Shown piece by piece: positions 34,534 through 45,800 of a DNA stretch of 47,789 nt (its first letter is position 1; each line of letters starts with the position of its first letter). A program made the translations under genes and the position numbers. The notes beneath the pieces are model-generated. The model did no database searches and was not told where the DNA came from. It worked only from the letters and a program-made list of their open reading frames with translations. This stretch comes from Betaproteobacteria bacterium (GTDB lineage Bacteria > Pseudomonadota > Gammaproteobacteria > Burkholderiales > Burkholderiaceae_F), in assembly GCA_005882215.1 (NCBI GenBank), contig VBCK01000119.1, positions 1-47,789 of the forward strand, in the 5' to 3' direction.

Positions 34534-36612
34534 ATGGGCGAGATCAGCAATCCAGGTCTGGATGAGAGCGGTTTCGACCTGACCCAGTTCTATGCGGTGT
34601 TCTTCGAGGAAGCTCGCGAGAACCTCGCCAACATGGAGTCGATGCTGCTCGATATCGACACTTCGAGGCCCACCGACGAAGAGCTGAACGCCATTTTCCG
34701 GGTCGCGCATTCGATCAAGGGCGGGGCAGCCACGTTCGGATTCAGCGATGTGGCGACGCTGACGCACGAGCTCGAAACGCTGCTCGATCGGCTGCGCCGG
34801 CACGAGTTGCCGCTGAAGCGGGCGATGGTCGACCTGTTGCTGGAGGCGGGCGACGTGGTCAAGGCGCAACTGGCACGCTACCAGGGCAGCTCCGATCAGA
34901 CCCCGCAGACCGATGCGCTGATCGAACGTATTCGCTACATGACAGCCGGCGAGGACGCAGTGCCGCGGGGCACGGATGGCGCACGCCGCCTGGACATCCG
35001 GATCGGCCCGCTGAAGGACGGCTCGGCCGCCGACGGCCTGGTGGAGCTGTTCCGCGATATTCCGTCGCTCGGATCGATCGAAGCGCTCGATCAGGGGCAG
35101 CCGTCGGACGAGGGCATGCGGCAATTCAGGGTGACGACCCACTCGCCCGATTCGGAATTGCTGGAGTTGTTCTCCTTTCACGTTTCGCGCGAGCAGGTCC
35201 GGATCGTTCAGGTCGACGCGGCGGCGGCCGCACTGCCGGACGGCATGAACGGGCAGACAGCGGGGCAGACACCGGTGCAGACGCCGCCGTCCGAGGGCGA
35301 CGGCTACGGTTTCTTCATCGATCCGAAGACCTTGCCGGCGCAGCAGGGCGGCAACAATGCGCCGGGCCAGCCGGGTACGGCCGAGGGCGATGCGGCGCGG
35401 CGCCCGGACGCCCGGGCCCGGTCCGAGAAGGGCGCCGCCGGCGGGCTGGAATCGACCACGCTCAGAGTGTCGGTCGAAAAGGTCGACCAGTTGATCAACC
35501 TGGTCGGCGAACTCGTGATCACGCAGGCCATGCTGACCCAGCAGGCCAAGGAACTGGACGCGGTCCAGTTCAGCTCGCTGCTGGGCGGGATCGCCGATCT
35601 GGAGCGCAATTCGCGTCACCTGCAAGAGACGGTGATGTCGATCCGGATGATCCCCATGTCGTTCGTGTTCAATCGCTTCCCCCGGATGATCCGCGATCTG
35701 GCCGCCAAGCTCGACAAGCAGATCGAGCTGAAGCTGGTCGGCGAGGCCACCGAACTGGATAAGGGACTGATCGAGAAGATCATCGATCCGCTGACGCACC
35801 TGGTTCGCAACAGCGCCGACCACGGGATCGAGACCCCGGCCAGGCGGCTGGCAGCGGGCAAGACGCCGCACGGCACGATCACGCTGTCGGCGGCGCACCA
35901 GGGCGGCTCGATCCTGATCGAAGTCGGGGACGACGGCCACGGCTTGCAGCGCGAGCGGATCCTGAGCAGGGCGCGCGAACGGGGCTTCGCCGTGCGCGAC
36001 GACATGACCGATCCGGAGGTGTGGGCGCTGATCTGGGAGCCGGGGTTCTCGACCGCCGATCAGATCAGCGACGTGTCCGGGCGCGGCGTGGGCATGGACG
36101 TGGTGCGCAAGAACATCGCTGCTCTGAACGGCTCGGTCGAACTCGATTCGGCCGAAGGCTATGGCACGCGGGTCACGGTCCGCCTGCCGCTGACGCTGGC
36201 CATCATGGATGGCATGTCGATCGGAGTCGGCGGCGAGACCTACATCCTTCCGCTGGCGTCCGTGGTCGAGTCCTTCCAGGTGACGCCGGGCATGGTGCAG
36301 ACCGTCGGCGCCACGGGCCGGGTGGTCAGGGTGCGCGAGGAGTTCATGCCGGTGATCTCGCTGGACGAGGTCTTCCGCGTGCCGCGGCACGACGGCGATC
36401 GAGCCCCCGAAATCATGATGATCATCGAGGCCGAGGGCAAGCGCGTGGCGGCGATGGTCGACGAGCTGCTCGGGCAGCACCAGGTCGTCGTGAAGAATCT
36501 GGAGACCAATTACCGGCGCGTGACGGACGTGTCCGGGGCGACGATCCTCGGTGACGGGCGTGTGGCCCTGATCGTCGACGCGGCCAGCCTGGTGAAGCGG
36601 GCCCGCCATTGA
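34534..36612 (+). CDS. cheA: Chemotaxis histidine kinase CheA
   Basis: The 692-residue product has the full CheA layout. P1 phosphotransfer has His59 in [18 protein letters not shown]2-like region lies around residues 150-230. P3 dimerisation reads [21 protein letters not shown]4 ATPase shows [31 protein letters not shown] and [16 protein letters not shown]5 is CheW-like ([20 protein letters not shown] to the end). The linker between P2 and P3 is rich in Gln, Thr and Pro. AAGGGG precedes the ATG. It receives signals from receptors such as the one at 6339-8072 and phosphorylates CheY and CheB. Confidence 0.97.
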   Translation: MGEISNPGLDESGFDLTQFYAVFFEEARENLANMESMLLDIDTSRPTDEELNAIFRVAHSIKGGAATFGFSDVATLTHELETLLDRLRRHELPLKRAMVDLLLEAGDVVKAQLARYQGSSDQTPQTDALIERIRYMTAGEDAVPRGTDGARRLDIRIGPLKDGSAADGLVELFRDIPSLGSIEALDQGQPSDEGMRQFRVTTHSPDSELLELFSFHVSREQVRIVQVDAAAAALPDGMNGQTAGQTPVQTPPSEGDGYGFFIDPKTLPAQQGGNNAPGQPGTAEGDAARRPDARARSEKGAAGGLESTTLRVSVEKVDQLINLVGELVITQAMLTQQAKELDAVQFSSLLGGIADLERNSRHLQETVMSIRMIPMSFVFNRFPRMIRDLAAKLDKQIELKLVGEATELDKGLIEKIIDPLTHLVRNSADHGIETPARRLAAGKTPHGTITLSAAHQGGSILIEVGDDGHGLQRERILSRARERGFAVRDDMTDPEVWALIWEPGFSTADQISDVSGRGVGMDVVRKNIAALNGSVELDSAEGYGTRVTVRLPLTLAIMDGMSIGVGGETYILPLASVVESFQVTPGMVQTVGATGRVVRVREEFMPVISLDEVFRVPRHDGDRAPEIMMIIEAEGKRVAAMVDELLGQHQVVVKNLETNYRRVTDVSGATILGDGRVALIVDAASLVKRARH

Positions 36613-36654
36613 GTCAGATGGAAAAGATCGAGAAGTCAGGAATCACCCCCCAGT

Positions 36655-36676
36655 CCCTCTCGCTGAAAGGAGAGGG
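36655..36676 (+). other. Hairpin in the cheA-cheW gap
   Basis: CCCTCTC (36655-36661) and GAGAGGG (36670-36676) form a perfect 7-bp stem with an 8-base loop in the 88-base gap between cheA and cheW. It may stabilise mRNA ends or cause partial termination; no T-run follows. Confidence 0.35.
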
Positions 36677-36700
36677 GAGGGCGATCAACTGGAGCTTGCT

Positions 36701-37210
36701 ATGGGCATGATGGAACGTATCGGCAGCGGCATCGCGGCCGCGGTGCGGGTGAACGAGTTTCTGACCTTCAAGCTGGGAGGCGAGGAGTACGGAATCGACA
36801 TCCTGAAGGTGCAGGAGATCCGGGGCTACGAGGCGGTGACGCGGATTGCCAATGCGCCGGCGTTCATCAAGGGGGTGGTCAATCTGCGCGGCGTGATCGT
36901 GCCGATCGTGGATTTGCGGGTGAAGTTCGAGCTGGGGGAGGCGCGCTACGACGCCTTCACGGTGGTGATCATTCTGAACGTGGCGGGGCGCGTGGTCGGG
37001 GCGGTGGTTGATTCGGTCAGCGACGTGCTGGAGCTGGACAACAAGCAGATCAAGGCCGCGCCGGAGTTCAATTCGCTGCTGGATGCAGGCTACATCACGG
37101 GCCTGGGCACGGTGGAGTCCGGCGAAGGCGAGCGGCTGCTGATCCTGGTGGATATCGAGCGGCTGATGAGCAGTCCGGATATGGGACTGCTGGAGCGAGC
37201 CGCAGCCTGA
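36701..37210 (+). CDS. cheW: Chemotaxis coupling protein CheW
   Basis: A 169-residue CheW domain protein that links receptors to CheA. The core is intact: [74 protein letters not shown] and [14 protein letters not shown] second ATG six bases downstream (36707) is an equally possible start. It lies between cheA and cheR, each gap under 90 bases. Confidence 0.96.
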   Translation: MGMMERIGSGIAAAVRVNEFLTFKLGGEEYGIDILKVQEIRGYEAVTRIANAPAFIKGVVNLRGVIVPIVDLRVKFELGEARYDAFTVVIILNVAGRVVGAVVDSVSDVLELDNKQIKAAPEFNSLLDAGYITGLGTVESGEGERLLILVDIERLMSSPDMGLLERAAA

Positions 37211-37261
37211 GCGACCGGCGCGCCGGCCCGAACCGGACTCGCCCCGAAGGCTTCAACTCAG

Positions 37262-38146
37262 ATGGGAGCGCGCGACCCTCTCTCGGACGCCACGACCGTA
37301 TCCGGCGTCAACGGCGATTCGCGCATGTTCGACTTGAGCACGCGCGACTTCGATCGGATTCGCCGCATCATCTTCGAGCTGGCCGGAATCGATCTGGGCG
37401 CAAGCAAGCGCAACATGGTGTACAGCCGCCTGTCGCGACGGCTGCGGGCGCTCGGGATCGACTCGTTCGCTCACTACCTGGATCAGCTGGAGGGCGACCC
37501 CCAGTTCACGGCGCAGGAGCGCCAGGAGTTCGTCAATGCGCTCACGACGAATCTGACCTCGTTTTTCCGGGAGAAGCACCATTTTCCGGTTTTTTCGGAT
37601 TTCCTCATGCGTGGTCTGGCCGGCCGCCCGGCCCGCATCTGGTGTGCAGCCGCCTCGACCGGCGAGGAACCCTACTCCATCGCGATGACGGCGATCGAGG
37701 CGCTCGGGGCAAACAGCGACGCGCGCATCCTGGCCACCGACATCGACACGCAGGTTCTGGCTTGCGCGGGCAGCGGCGTGTACCGGGACGAGGCCGTGCA
37801 GGTCTGCGGCCCGCAGCGGATGCGCCGCTTTTTCCTGCGCGGAACGGGAGCCAACGCCGGCATGGTGCGGGTACGCCCCGAAGTCGCCCGCCTGGTCGAG
37901 TTCGGGCAGTTGAACCTGCTGGAGCCGCTCTGGCCGCTGCTGACGCGCTTCGGTCTGCCGCTGGACGCGGTGTTCTGCCGCAACGTGATGATCTACTTCA
38001 ACCGCGCCACCCAGCACGCCGTGATGGAGCGGTTCGCATCGGTTCTCAGGCCCGGAGGCCTGCTGTTCGCGGGTCACTCGGAGAACTTCACCGACTGCCG
38101 CGAGTGGTTCGCGCTGCGTGGCAAGACCGTGTACGAGAGGCTGTAA
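37262..38146 (+). CDS. cheR: Chemoreceptor methyltransferase CheR
   Basis: CheR uses S-adenosylmethionine to methylate receptor glutamates. The 294-residue product has the N-terminal helical domain (FDRIRRIIFELAGIDLGASK, then NMVYSRLSRRLRALG), TTNLTSFFREKHHFPVF, the SAM site WCAAASTGEEPYSIAMTAIE, the acidic ILATDIDTQVL, and VFCRNVMIYFNRATQ. The first 20 residues are not conserved, and an internal ATG (MFDLSTRDF, 37325) is an alternative start. GAAGG precedes the ATG at 37262. Its docking target is the WEEF tail of the receptor. Confidence 0.96.
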   Translation: MGARDPLSDATTVSGVNGDSRMFDLSTRDFDRIRRIIFELAGIDLGASKRNMVYSRLSRRLRALGIDSFAHYLDQLEGDPQFTAQERQEFVNALTTNLTSFFREKHHFPVFSDFLMRGLAGRPARIWCAAASTGEEPYSIAMTAIEALGANSDARILATDIDTQVLACAGSGVYRDEAVQVCGPQRMRRFFLRGTGANAGMVRVRPEVARLVEFGQLNLLEPLWPLLTRFGLPLDAVFCRNVMIYFNRATQHAVMERFASVLRPGGLLFAGHSENFTDCREWFALRGKTVYERL

Positions 38147-38147
38147 C

Positions 38148-38795
38148 TTGAGATCCGCGCGCATCGCATCGTTGCCGGCCCCAAGCCTGTCGGGCGCGGT
38201 CGGCGAGGCTCGCACCGTGTACTACGAGCGCGAATTCGACCGCAACGCGGTCAAACTGTTGCCGGGCGAGTACTTCGTATCGGACGCGGACATCGTGCTG
38301 TCGACCGTGCTCGGCTCGTGCGTATCGGCCTGCATGTGGGATCGGTTCGCGAAGGTCGGCGGGATGAACCATTTCATGCTGCCCGGCGGTGCGGAGCGCG
38401 TGGGCTCCGAGCCCGATCCGATCGGACTGGCGGGCCGATACGGCGTGTTCGCGATGGAGCAGCTGATCAACGAGCTGATCAAGCGCGGGGCCCGCAAGAC
38501 GAACCTGGAGGCCAAGCTGTTCGGCGGCGGCGCGGTGCTGAAGAACTTCACGGCGCTCAACGTCGGCGAGCGCAACGTCGAGTTCGTGCTGGACTTCCTG
38601 CGCACGGAAGGCATTCGCGTCGCTTCCCACGACCTGCTGGACGTGTTCCCGCGCCGCGTCGCTTTCTTTCCGGTCAGCGGGCGTGCCCTGTGTCGCAAGC
38701 TGGCGCAGACCGACGCGGCGATCGTCAGCGCCGAACAGCAGTACAACGCGCGGCTCAATACCGGCAAGGTCGGCGGCGACGTCGAGCTGTTCTGA
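38148..38795 (+). CDS. cheD: Chemoreceptor glutamine deamidase CheD
   Basis: CheD deamidates receptor glutamines, making sites for CheR. The product contains the active-site cysteine and histidine in the expected blocks: [15 protein letters not shown] and [13 protein letters not shown], followed by [15 protein letters not shown] and [20 protein letters not shown]. The start is uncertain. TTG at 38148 has GAGAGG seven bases upstream and begins one base after the cheR stop; a GTG at 38118 would overlap cheR by 29 bases. From 38148 the protein has 215 residues. The C-terminus ends GGDVELF, a possible docking peptide shared with the CheZ-like protein. cheB starts 10 bases after the stop. Confidence 0.93.
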   Translation: MRSARIASLPAPSLSGAVGEARTVYYEREFDRNAVKLLPGEYFVSDADIVLSTVLGSCVSACMWDRFAKVGGMNHFMLPGGAERVGSEPDPIGLAGRYGVFAMEQLINELIKRGARKTNLEAKLFGGGAVLKNFTALNVGERNVEFVLDFLRTEGIRVASHDLLDVFPRRVAFFPVSGRALCRKLAQTDAAIVSAEQQYNARLNTGKVGGDVELF

Positions 38796-38805
38796 AGGGT
38801 CATCC

Positions 38806-39900
38806 ATGGTGAAAACACGCGTTCTGATCATCGACGACTCGGCACTCGTGCGCAGCCTGCTCACCGAGATCGTGAACCGCCAGCCCGACCTGGAGGCGAT
38901 CGGGGCGGCGCCCGACCCGCTGGTTGCACGCGAGATGATCCGCGCGTTGAACCCCGACGTGCTGACGCTCGACATCGAAATGCCCAAGATGGACGGACTG
39001 GTGTTCCTCGAGCGGTTGATGCGCTTGCGGCCGACCCCGGTCGTGATGGTTTCGACGCTGACCGAGCGCGGTGCCGAGGTCACGTTCAAGGCCCTGGAGC
39101 TCGGCGCGATCGACTTCGTCTCCAAGCCGCGCCTGGGCATCGCGGCCGGACTGCAGGAGCTGGCAGGCGACATCTGCGAAAAAATACGCGTCGCCTCCAA
39201 GGCCCGACTGATCCGGCACCTGCGCCCGGCAGCTGCGACGAACACGACGAGTGCGACGGGCGATCAGCCGGCCGCCAAGCGGGCGGCGGCTCAGTACTCG
39301 CGGGTCTCGACCGAGAAACTGATCGTGATCGGCGCCTCCACCGGCGGCACCGAGGCCATCCGCGAGGTGGTCAGCCGCCTGAACGCCGACTCGCCGGCCG
39401 TGCTGATCACCCAGCACATGCCGCCCGTTTTCACGCGCAGCTTCGCAGCCCGCCTCGACGGGCTGTGCAGGATGACGGTCAGCGAAGCCCAGGATGGCGA
39501 ACGGGTGCTGCCCGGGCACGCGTATGTCGCTCCGGGCGATCGCCACATGAAGCTCGTCCGCTGCGGCGCCAATTACATGATCGCACTGGACGACGGCCCG
39601 CCGGTGAACCGGCATCGCCCCTCGGTCGACGTGCTGTTCAAGTCGGTGGCGCAGGTGGCGGGCCAGAACGCGCTGGGCGTGATCCTGACCGGGATGGGTC
39701 GCGACGGCGCCACCGGGATGCTGGAGATGAGGCACGCGGGCGCCTTCAACATCGCGCAGGACGAAGCGAGCTGCGTCGTGTTCGGGATGCCGAGGGAGGC
39801 GATCGCAGTGGGCGCGGTCGACGAGGTACTGCCCGTCATCCGGATGGCCGAGAGGTTGCAGTCGCGACTGGCAGAAATCGGCGCGACCCATCGGATCTGA
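38806..39900 (+). CDS. cheB: Chemoreceptor methylesterase/deamidase CheB
   Basis: CheB removes receptor methyl groups when phosphorylated by CheA. The 364-residue product has a receiver ([20 protein letters not shown], phosphoacceptor in [20 protein letters not shown]) and a methylesterase domain with serine in [18 protein letters not shown], histidine in [18 protein letters not shown] and aspartate in [19 protein letters not shown]. The ATG at 38806 lies just after the cheD stop with GAAGG before it; the frame is open further upstream through cheD but carries no CheB sequence. It is the last gene of the operon. Confidence 0.97.
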   Translation: MVKTRVLIIDDSALVRSLLTEIVNRQPDLEAIGAAPDPLVAREMIRALNPDVLTLDIEMPKMDGLVFLERLMRLRPTPVVMVSTLTERGAEVTFKALELGAIDFVSKPRLGIAAGLQELAGDICEKIRVASKARLIRHLRPAAATNTTSATGDQPAAKRAAAQYSRVSTEKLIVIGASTGGTEAIREVVSRLNADSPAVLITQHMPPVFTRSFAARLDGLCRMTVSEAQDGERVLPGHAYVAPGDRHMKLVRCGANYMIALDDGPPVNRHRPSVDVLFKSVAQVAGQNALGVILTGMGRDGATGMLEMRHAGAFNIAQDEASCVVFGMPREAIAVGAVDEVLPVIRMAERLQSRLAEIGATHRI

Positions 39901-40120
39901 GGCCGCGCCCCGTAGCGCCGGCTCTCAACCGAAAGGCTGATCTCAGCGACCGGTCGCGCTTTCGCGGCCGTCCATCCAGCAGCGGCCTTAATCCCGTGTA
40001 CGCGCATGCCGTTATTTGAGATGTCAGCAGACGTTTGACGCGGCGACCCGAATGCGGTTGATCGCGCCACGATCGCGGTGTCAACGGCAAAGCAGGTCAG
40101 CGGGAAAGCAGGGGTCGCAG

Positions 40121-40696
40121 TTGAGCAGAAGCAGCATCGGCGCGCGCGCTCTCGGATCGCGCTGCGGAGCCCCGCGCGGCCAGCCCGTCGCGAAGCGGTG
40201 CGCACACGGCTTTACGCTGGTCGAGGCGATGATGGTGATCGTCGTGCTCGCGATCATCGGATCGATGGCTGCGCCATCGTTCAGCTCGTTCCTGGGCAGG
40301 AGCGGCACCTTCGGCATCGAGAGCGATTTCGTCAACACCTTGAGCTTTGCCCGCAGCGAGGCGATGCGCCGCGGCCTGCCCGTGGCGGTGACAGCGACCG
40401 CTCCGGTCGCCGGCAACGGTTTCGGCCAGGGCTGGACGATCTGGGTCGACAGCAATGCGAACGGCGCATTCGACGCGGGCGAGCCGGTGATCCGCAGTCA
40501 TGCCGCCTACGCGGGCGGGATCTCGCTGGGCGACGGCACCGTGACCCAGGTCTATTTCAATCAGCAGGGTTACCTCAACGGCGGCCCATGGCAACTGAAG
40601 GCCTGCAGCGCAGCCGCTGCGGGCCCGACCGGCTACCTGATCACCATTCTCGCTGGGGGCGTCATCGATGTGCAGGAATCCGTCACCTGTCCGTAG
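40121..40696 (+). CDS. fimT: Type IV minor pilin FimT/FimU-like (GspH family)
   Basis: A 191-residue prepilin. The type III signal GFTLVEAMMVIVVLAIIGSM has the cleavage glycine, Phe at +1 and Glu at +5. The GspH/FimT pattern follows (FVNTLSFARSEAMRRGLPVA, then GWTIWVDSNANGAFDAGEPV), ending with two cysteines. The TTG at 40121, with AGGGG upstream, gives a basic leader of about 29 residues, long for prepilins, so the start is uncertain. It opens the minor-pilin operon; the 220 bases after cheB contain no promoter I trust. It overlaps pilV by 29 bases. Confidence 0.9.
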   Translation: MSRSSIGARALGSRCGAPRGQPVAKRCAHGFTLVEAMMVIVVLAIIGSMAAPSFSSFLGRSGTFGIESDFVNTLSFARSEAMRRGLPVAVTATAPVAGNGFGQGWTIWVDSNANGAFDAGEPVIRSHAAYAGGISLGDGTVTQVYFNQQGYLNGGPWQLKACSAAAAGPTGYLITILAGGVIDVQESVTCP

Positions 40697-41219
40697 CGGC
40701 ATCGGCGGCTGTAAGCGCGCGTCGCGCGGCTTCCTTCTGGTCGAGGTGCTGGTGTCGATCGTGATCATCAGCATCGGTCTGCTCGGGCTGGCGGGCCTGC
40801 ATGCGGTGGCGATGGCCAAGGGCAACAGCGGCCTGCTCCGGTCCAAGGCGACCGAGCTGGGCTACGCGATGGCCGACCGGATCCGGGTGAATCTGATCGC
40901 GTCAAGCGCCGGCGCCTATACCAGCATGACTCCCCAGTCCAGCCTGACCGACCCGGGCTGCATCAGCGTCAATTGCACCCCGGCGCAGCTCGCGGTGTCC
41001 GACTACGTCGAGTGGAACACCGAGGTCGCTAGCGCGTTGCCGCAGGGAGCCGGAGTGGTCTGCGTCGACAGCACGCCGGACGACGGGACGCCGGCAGCGC
41101 CGGCGTGCGACGGCCTGGGAAGCGTGGTGGTGGTCAAGGTGTTCTGGTCGGAGAAGCCGGCGCAGGGACAGACGACGCCGCAGATCTTCGTGTTTTCCAC
41201 GCCGGTGCGGCCGTCATGA
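40668..41219 (+). CDS. pilV: Type IV minor pilin PilV
   Basis: A 183-residue prepilin with basic leader and cleavage site RG before FLLVEVLVSIVIISIGLLGL, followed by the PilV-type continuation AGLHAVAMAKGNSGLLRSKA and YAMADRIRVNL. It contains four cysteines in the globular half. It overlaps fimT by 29 bases and pilW by 4 (ATGA). Minor pilins PilV, PilW and PilX with FimT form the priming complex at the pilus tip. Confidence 0.92.
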   Translation: MCRNPSPVRSGIGGCKRASRGFLLVEVLVSIVIISIGLLGLAGLHAVAMAKGNSGLLRSKATELGYAMADRIRVNLIASSAGAYTSMTPQSSLTDPGCISVNCTPAQLAVSDYVEWNTEVASALPQGAGVVCVDSTPDDGTPAAPACDGLGSVVVVKVFWSEKPAQGQTTPQIFVFSTPVRPS

Positions 41220-42235
41220 CGCAACCCGGTCAACGCGGTGCCACGCTGGTCGAGTTGATGATCGCCATGACGCTCGCGCTGATGCTGTCGGGCGCCGCGG
41301 CGATGATCGCCGTCAACAGCAAGTCGGTGTTCCGCGCCGGCGTCGCCGTGGCGCGCCTGCAGGACAACGCGCGCTTTGCCGTCGACTCGCTGACGCGCGA
41401 TCTGCGGATGGCCGGGTTCAACGGATGCGCCGGGGGTGCCAGTCCGCCGGCGAACAAACTCACCGCAGCGGGTTTCCAGTACGACTACTCGAACGGGTTG
41501 CTGGGTTTTCACCCGGCCGGCGCGTCGTGGTCACCCGCGCTGGACGCGAGCATCAGCGGGTTGTCGCCGGCGCCGCTGGCCGGAACCGATGTGATGACGG
41601 TACGTACCACGACCGGCGGGGCGCATGCCCTGACGGCAACGATGGCCGGGTCGACCGCGGCCCTCACCGTCGATGCCGCCAGCGGGCTGGCTACGGGCGA
41701 CATCGTGATGGCTGCGAACTGCTCCACCTCCGTTGTGTTCGAAGTCACGGCCGACCCCAGCCTCGGGTCGATCGCCCACGCCGCGGCCGGGTCCGCTCCG
41801 GGCAACGCGAGTGCGGATCTGGGTGTCAGTTTCGGCACCGACGCGTCCGTGTATCGGCTCGTCACCCGCACGTACTACATCGCGGCGAGCGCGCTGCAGC
41901 CAGGGACCAATTCGCTGTGGGTCTACAGCGTGCCGAACTACACCGGGTCGCCCAATCCGCAGGAGATTGTCGAAGGCGTGCAGAACATCGCCGTGCTCTA
42001 CGGCGAGGATACCGACGGCGACGGCGTGCCCAATCGCTACGTGACCGCCAATGGGGTCGGCACCTGGGCGAACGTGGTCGCGGTCCGTGCCCAGCTGCTG
42101 ATGCAGACGGTCCAGAACAACATGACCTCTTCGGCCCAGTCGTACACGTTCAACGGCGCCACGGTGGTGCCGACGGATCATCGCTTGCGGACCGTGGTGA
42201 ATTCCACGATCTCCGTTCGCAACAGAAACAAATGA
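41216..42235 (+). CDS. pilW: Type IV minor pilin PilW
   Basis: A 339-residue prepilin. The short leader MTQPGQRG precedes ATLVELMIAMTLALMLSGAA, with Glu at +5. The PilW-type body shows NSKSVFRAGVAVARLQDNAR, FAVDSLTRDLRMAGFNGCAG, and near the C-terminus IVEGVQNIAVLYGEDTDGDG and VPTDHRLRTVVNSTISVRNR, all usual for the family. The ATG at 41216 overlaps the pilV stop; an upstream in-frame start at 41105 lacks a prepilin leader. Confidence 0.93.
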   Translation: MTQPGQRGATLVELMIAMTLALMLSGAAAMIAVNSKSVFRAGVAVARLQDNARFAVDSLTRDLRMAGFNGCAGGASPPANKLTAAGFQYDYSNGLLGFHPAGASWSPALDASISGLSPAPLAGTDVMTVRTTTGGAHALTATMAGSTAALTVDAASGLATGDIVMAANCSTSVVFEVTADPSLGSIAHAAAGSAPGNASADLGVSFGTDASVYRLVTRTYYIAASALQPGTNSLWVYSVPNYTGSPNPQEIVEGVQNIAVLYGEDTDGDGVPNRYVTANGVGTWANVVAVRAQLLMQTVQNNMTSSAQSYTFNGATVVPTDHRLRTVVNSTISVRNRNK

Positions 42236-42819
42236 GCATGACGTGCTATCCCCGTGCGGTCGGTCCGCGTTCGCCCCGAACCCAGAGCGGGCTGTCGCTG
42301 GTGGTCACTCTTGTGATGCTGGTTGCGATCACGATGCTCGGCGTGGCCGCCATCGGCGGCACCGTGATGCAGGAAAAGATCGCGGGCAACACGCGGGACT
42401 TGAACCTTGCGTTTCAGGCCGCCGAGGCCGGGCTGCGTGACGCCGAAGTCGACATATCGCGGAACATCACCGCGAACTCGCCCTTTACTTCGACGTGCAA
42501 TCAGGGCCTGTGCACCCCGCCGTCGACCTGGTCGACTCCGAATTCGACCCCGCTATGGAAACAGATCAACTGGGGCGCGGGCGCGGCGCGCACGTACGGC
42601 GCCCACACCGGAGCGGCCGCCTTGTCGCCGGACCTGGCCACAGCGCCGCTCTATGTGATCGAAAAACTCAGCACCCAGCAGCCCGGTCCGGGTGACGCGA
42701 TGGGCATCGGCATCGCGCCGAACTCGGGTGCAGGCACCTATTACCGCACGACCGTGTACGCGACCGGCGGCCGCGCCGACACGCGTGTCGTGGCGCAGTC
42801 CATCTTTCTGAAGCACTGA
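42232..42819 (+). CDS. pilX: Type IV pilus assembly protein PilX
   Basis: A 195-residue protein with the PilX N-terminal pattern: a leader ending QSG, then LSLVVTLVMLVAITMLGVAA and MQEKIAGNTRDLNLAFQAAE AGLRDAEVDI. Like other PilX proteins it lacks the glutamate at +5 of the mature part. The C-terminus TYYRTTVYATGGRADTRVVA is family-typical. The ATG overlaps the pilW stop as ATGA; pilY1 begins 6 bases after its stop. Confidence 0.92.
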   Translation: MSMTCYPRAVGPRSPRTQSGLSLVVTLVMLVAITMLGVAAIGGTVMQEKIAGNTRDLNLAFQAAEAGLRDAEVDISRNITANSPFTSTCNQGLCTPPSTWSTPNSTPLWKQINWGAGAARTYGAHTGAAALSPDLATAPLYVIEKLSTQQPGPGDAMGIGIAPNSGAGTYYRTTVYATGGRADTRVVAQSIFLKH

Positions 42820-42825
42820 TCGACC

Positions 42826-45800
42826 ATGAAGCGACGAATCGCCGTACCGCTGTTCTGCGCCGCCGCGCTGGCGCCCGTGCTGGCCGAAGGCGCGGGCTTG
42901 CCCGGATACCTGAACCTCGCCCAGTATCCGCTGTTCCTTTCGGGCAATGTCACACCCAACGTGCTGGTCGTGTACGACAACTCCGAATCGATGGACGGAA
43001 CAATGGCCGGCAAGGTGATCGCGGGCAACGATCCGACCACGCGAGGCAACATCGCCCGCAGCGTGATCACCAGCACGATCGCCAGTTATCGCAGCTCCTT
43101 CAACTGGGGGCTGGCCAGCTTTCAGCACGATGGCGACGGCGGGAGCACCCCAAACGGAACGCTTTACAACACGTTCGCGTACTACTTCGGCGACTCGTCG
43201 ACACCGCCCAGCGCGACCGCGATGGTGTTCACCAACGACTGCGTCAACGGCATCTCGCAGTCCAATGCCGGCGCCCGCTGTATCGCCAATCCGCAGCCCT
43301 CCAACGGGTACTCGTACATCACCTACGCTGCCAGCGGCGACGATCCCGACATCAACGACGTGCTGTATTACGGCGGCAACTTCACCAGCCTGTGGGGCGT
43401 CGGGATCAACGGCACGACCAGCTACAACGTCTACTCGGGCCGCAATTCGACGTCCAACGCCACCAGCTGGAGCAGCAGCGACTTCAACACCAGCGGCTGC
43501 GGCATCTGTGGCACCTGGGGCTTCACCCCGACCGATGCGGGCTTTCTGCCGTCGACTCCGCCGTATCCGCGCCAGTTCTGGATTCCACGCGCCTGGGGCT
43601 ACCTGAACAACCCGACCGGCGCCGCCCGCATCTGGGAAACGGTGCAGACGGATTCGACCTCGCACTACAACCGGATGATGTCGCTGCTCGCTCCCGAAAC
43701 CAGCGCGTCGGGCAGAGGCGAAATCAAGAATGCTTCCGTCTTTACGCCGCTCGCCGGCAGCGTCAAGACGGCTGGCCAGTATTTTGGCGGGAGCAACGGC
43801 AACACCAGCCCGATCACGGTGTCATGCCAGAAGAACTTCGTGCTGCTCGCCACCGATGGCAATCCGACCGCCCAGCTGAACGGCAACATGTACCCGACGG
43901 CACAGATGGTCAATACGTACAACTCAACGACCGGAACGTGGACCTTCTCGCAGGCCGCGCAGGATGTCTTTTCCCAAATCACCAACCTTCGCAGCACGAC
44001 GTTCAGCGCCAACTCCTATGACGTCCAGACCTACGTAGTCGGTCTGGGCGACACCGTTCAGAACCCCGGCTCGGTCGCCGTGCTCAACCAGTTCGCGCAG
44101 CTGGGCGGCACCGGGTCGGCCTACCTGGCGACCGACAGCAGCAGCCTTACGGCCGCGTTCGCAACGATCAGCACGGACATCGTCAACAAGATCGCATCGG
44201 ATTCGGCGGTTGCGCTGAACACCGGCTCGTGGTCCAGCGGCGTGGACCTGTACCAGGCGCGCTTCAGCAGCGGCGTCTGGACGGGGCAACTGCTCGCATA
44301 TCCAATCAATTCGAGCGGGCAGTTGGGTTCGCAGCTGTGGGACTCCGGCCAGATGGTGAACGGTCAGGACTGGTCGACCGGGCGGCAGATACTGACTTAC
44401 AAGACATCCGCGGCCGCCGGCGCGCACGGGATCGCGTTCCGCTGGCCGGCCAACCCCTCGAGCCCGACGGCCGCCGAACTGGATCCTTCACAGATCACCG
44501 CCCTGAATACCGGTCCGACCGGCTCGGCCGACGGCTATGGCGCTTTGCGGCTGCAGTACCTGCGCGGCCAGCGCACCAACGAGCAGGCCAACTGTTCGAG
44601 CTGCACGCCGAGCTTTCGCAGTCGCCCGACTTCGGTGTTGGGCGACCTGGTCGACTCGGCTCCGTACTACGTGGCGGGGCCGCCCTACGGCTACCCCGAT
44701 ACGATGGAGGCCTCGGCATACAGTGCTTTCGTCGCGACCTATGCCAGTCGGTCGCCGATGATCTACGTGGGCGGCAACGACGGCATGCTGCACGCGTTCG
44801 CGGCATCGGATGGACACGAGGCGCTCGCCTACGTACCCGCATCGGTGGTTTCGAATTTGACCCAGCTGACCGGCCCAACGTACGTGCACCGCTTCTACGT
44901 GGACGGCCCGCCGACCGTCGGCGACGTGTTCTACGGCGGCCAGTGGCATACGCTGCTGGCAGGCGGCCTGCGCGCCGGCGGACAGGGCGTGTACGCGCTC
45001 GATGTAACCGACCCGAGCAGCTTCGCGGAAGGCAATGCCGCGGGCATCGTCCGCTGGGAGTTCAGCGACGCCAACGACGCTGACCTCGGCTACACGTTCG
45101 GCCAGCCGCTGATCGTTAAAACCAACAACGGGCACTGGTCCGTGATCGTCAGCAGCGGCTACGACAATACGCAGGCCGATTCGCACGCAAGCACCAGCGG
45201 CGACGCGTTCCTGTTCGTGCTGGATGCGCAGACCGGCGCGGTCACGGCCAAGATCGCGACCCATTCGGGGACCGTCACCAGTCCGAACGGCCTTTCCGGG
45301 GCAATTGCGATCGATACGGACGGCAACGGCACCGCCGACGTGGTCTACGCCGGCGACCTGCTGGGCAACCTGTGGAAATTCGATCTTTCGTCGACGAGTC
45401 CTTCGGCCTGGGGGGTCGCCTACGGGGGATCCAACGCGGCGCCGCTGTTCACGGATCCGAACCACCAGCCGATCACGAGCCGTCCCGAAGTGACGCGGTT
45501 CCCGGGCGGTGGCTATCTGGTGCTGTTTGGCAGCGGACGCTACATCGACGTCAGCGATACGACCACCACGAACACGCAGACGTTCTACGGCATACGGGAC
45601 AACGGCGCGCCGGTGACTGGGACCTCCACGCTGGTCAAGCAATCGGTGCTCGGCACCGCCACCGGCGCCGACGGCAACACCTACCGGATCACGAGCCATG
45701 TCGTGGGCCCGGTGACGCTGGACACGGCGCGAACCGGCGACAACACGGTCCCGACCACGACGTACAACGGCATGAACGGCTGGTACATGACCCTGCCCGA

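Noticed and set aside
39901-40120. Promoter of the minor-pilin operon at a TTGACG near 40034
   Set aside because: At 17 bases downstream the sequence is TTGATC, not a believable -10; I see no firm signal in this 220-base gap.
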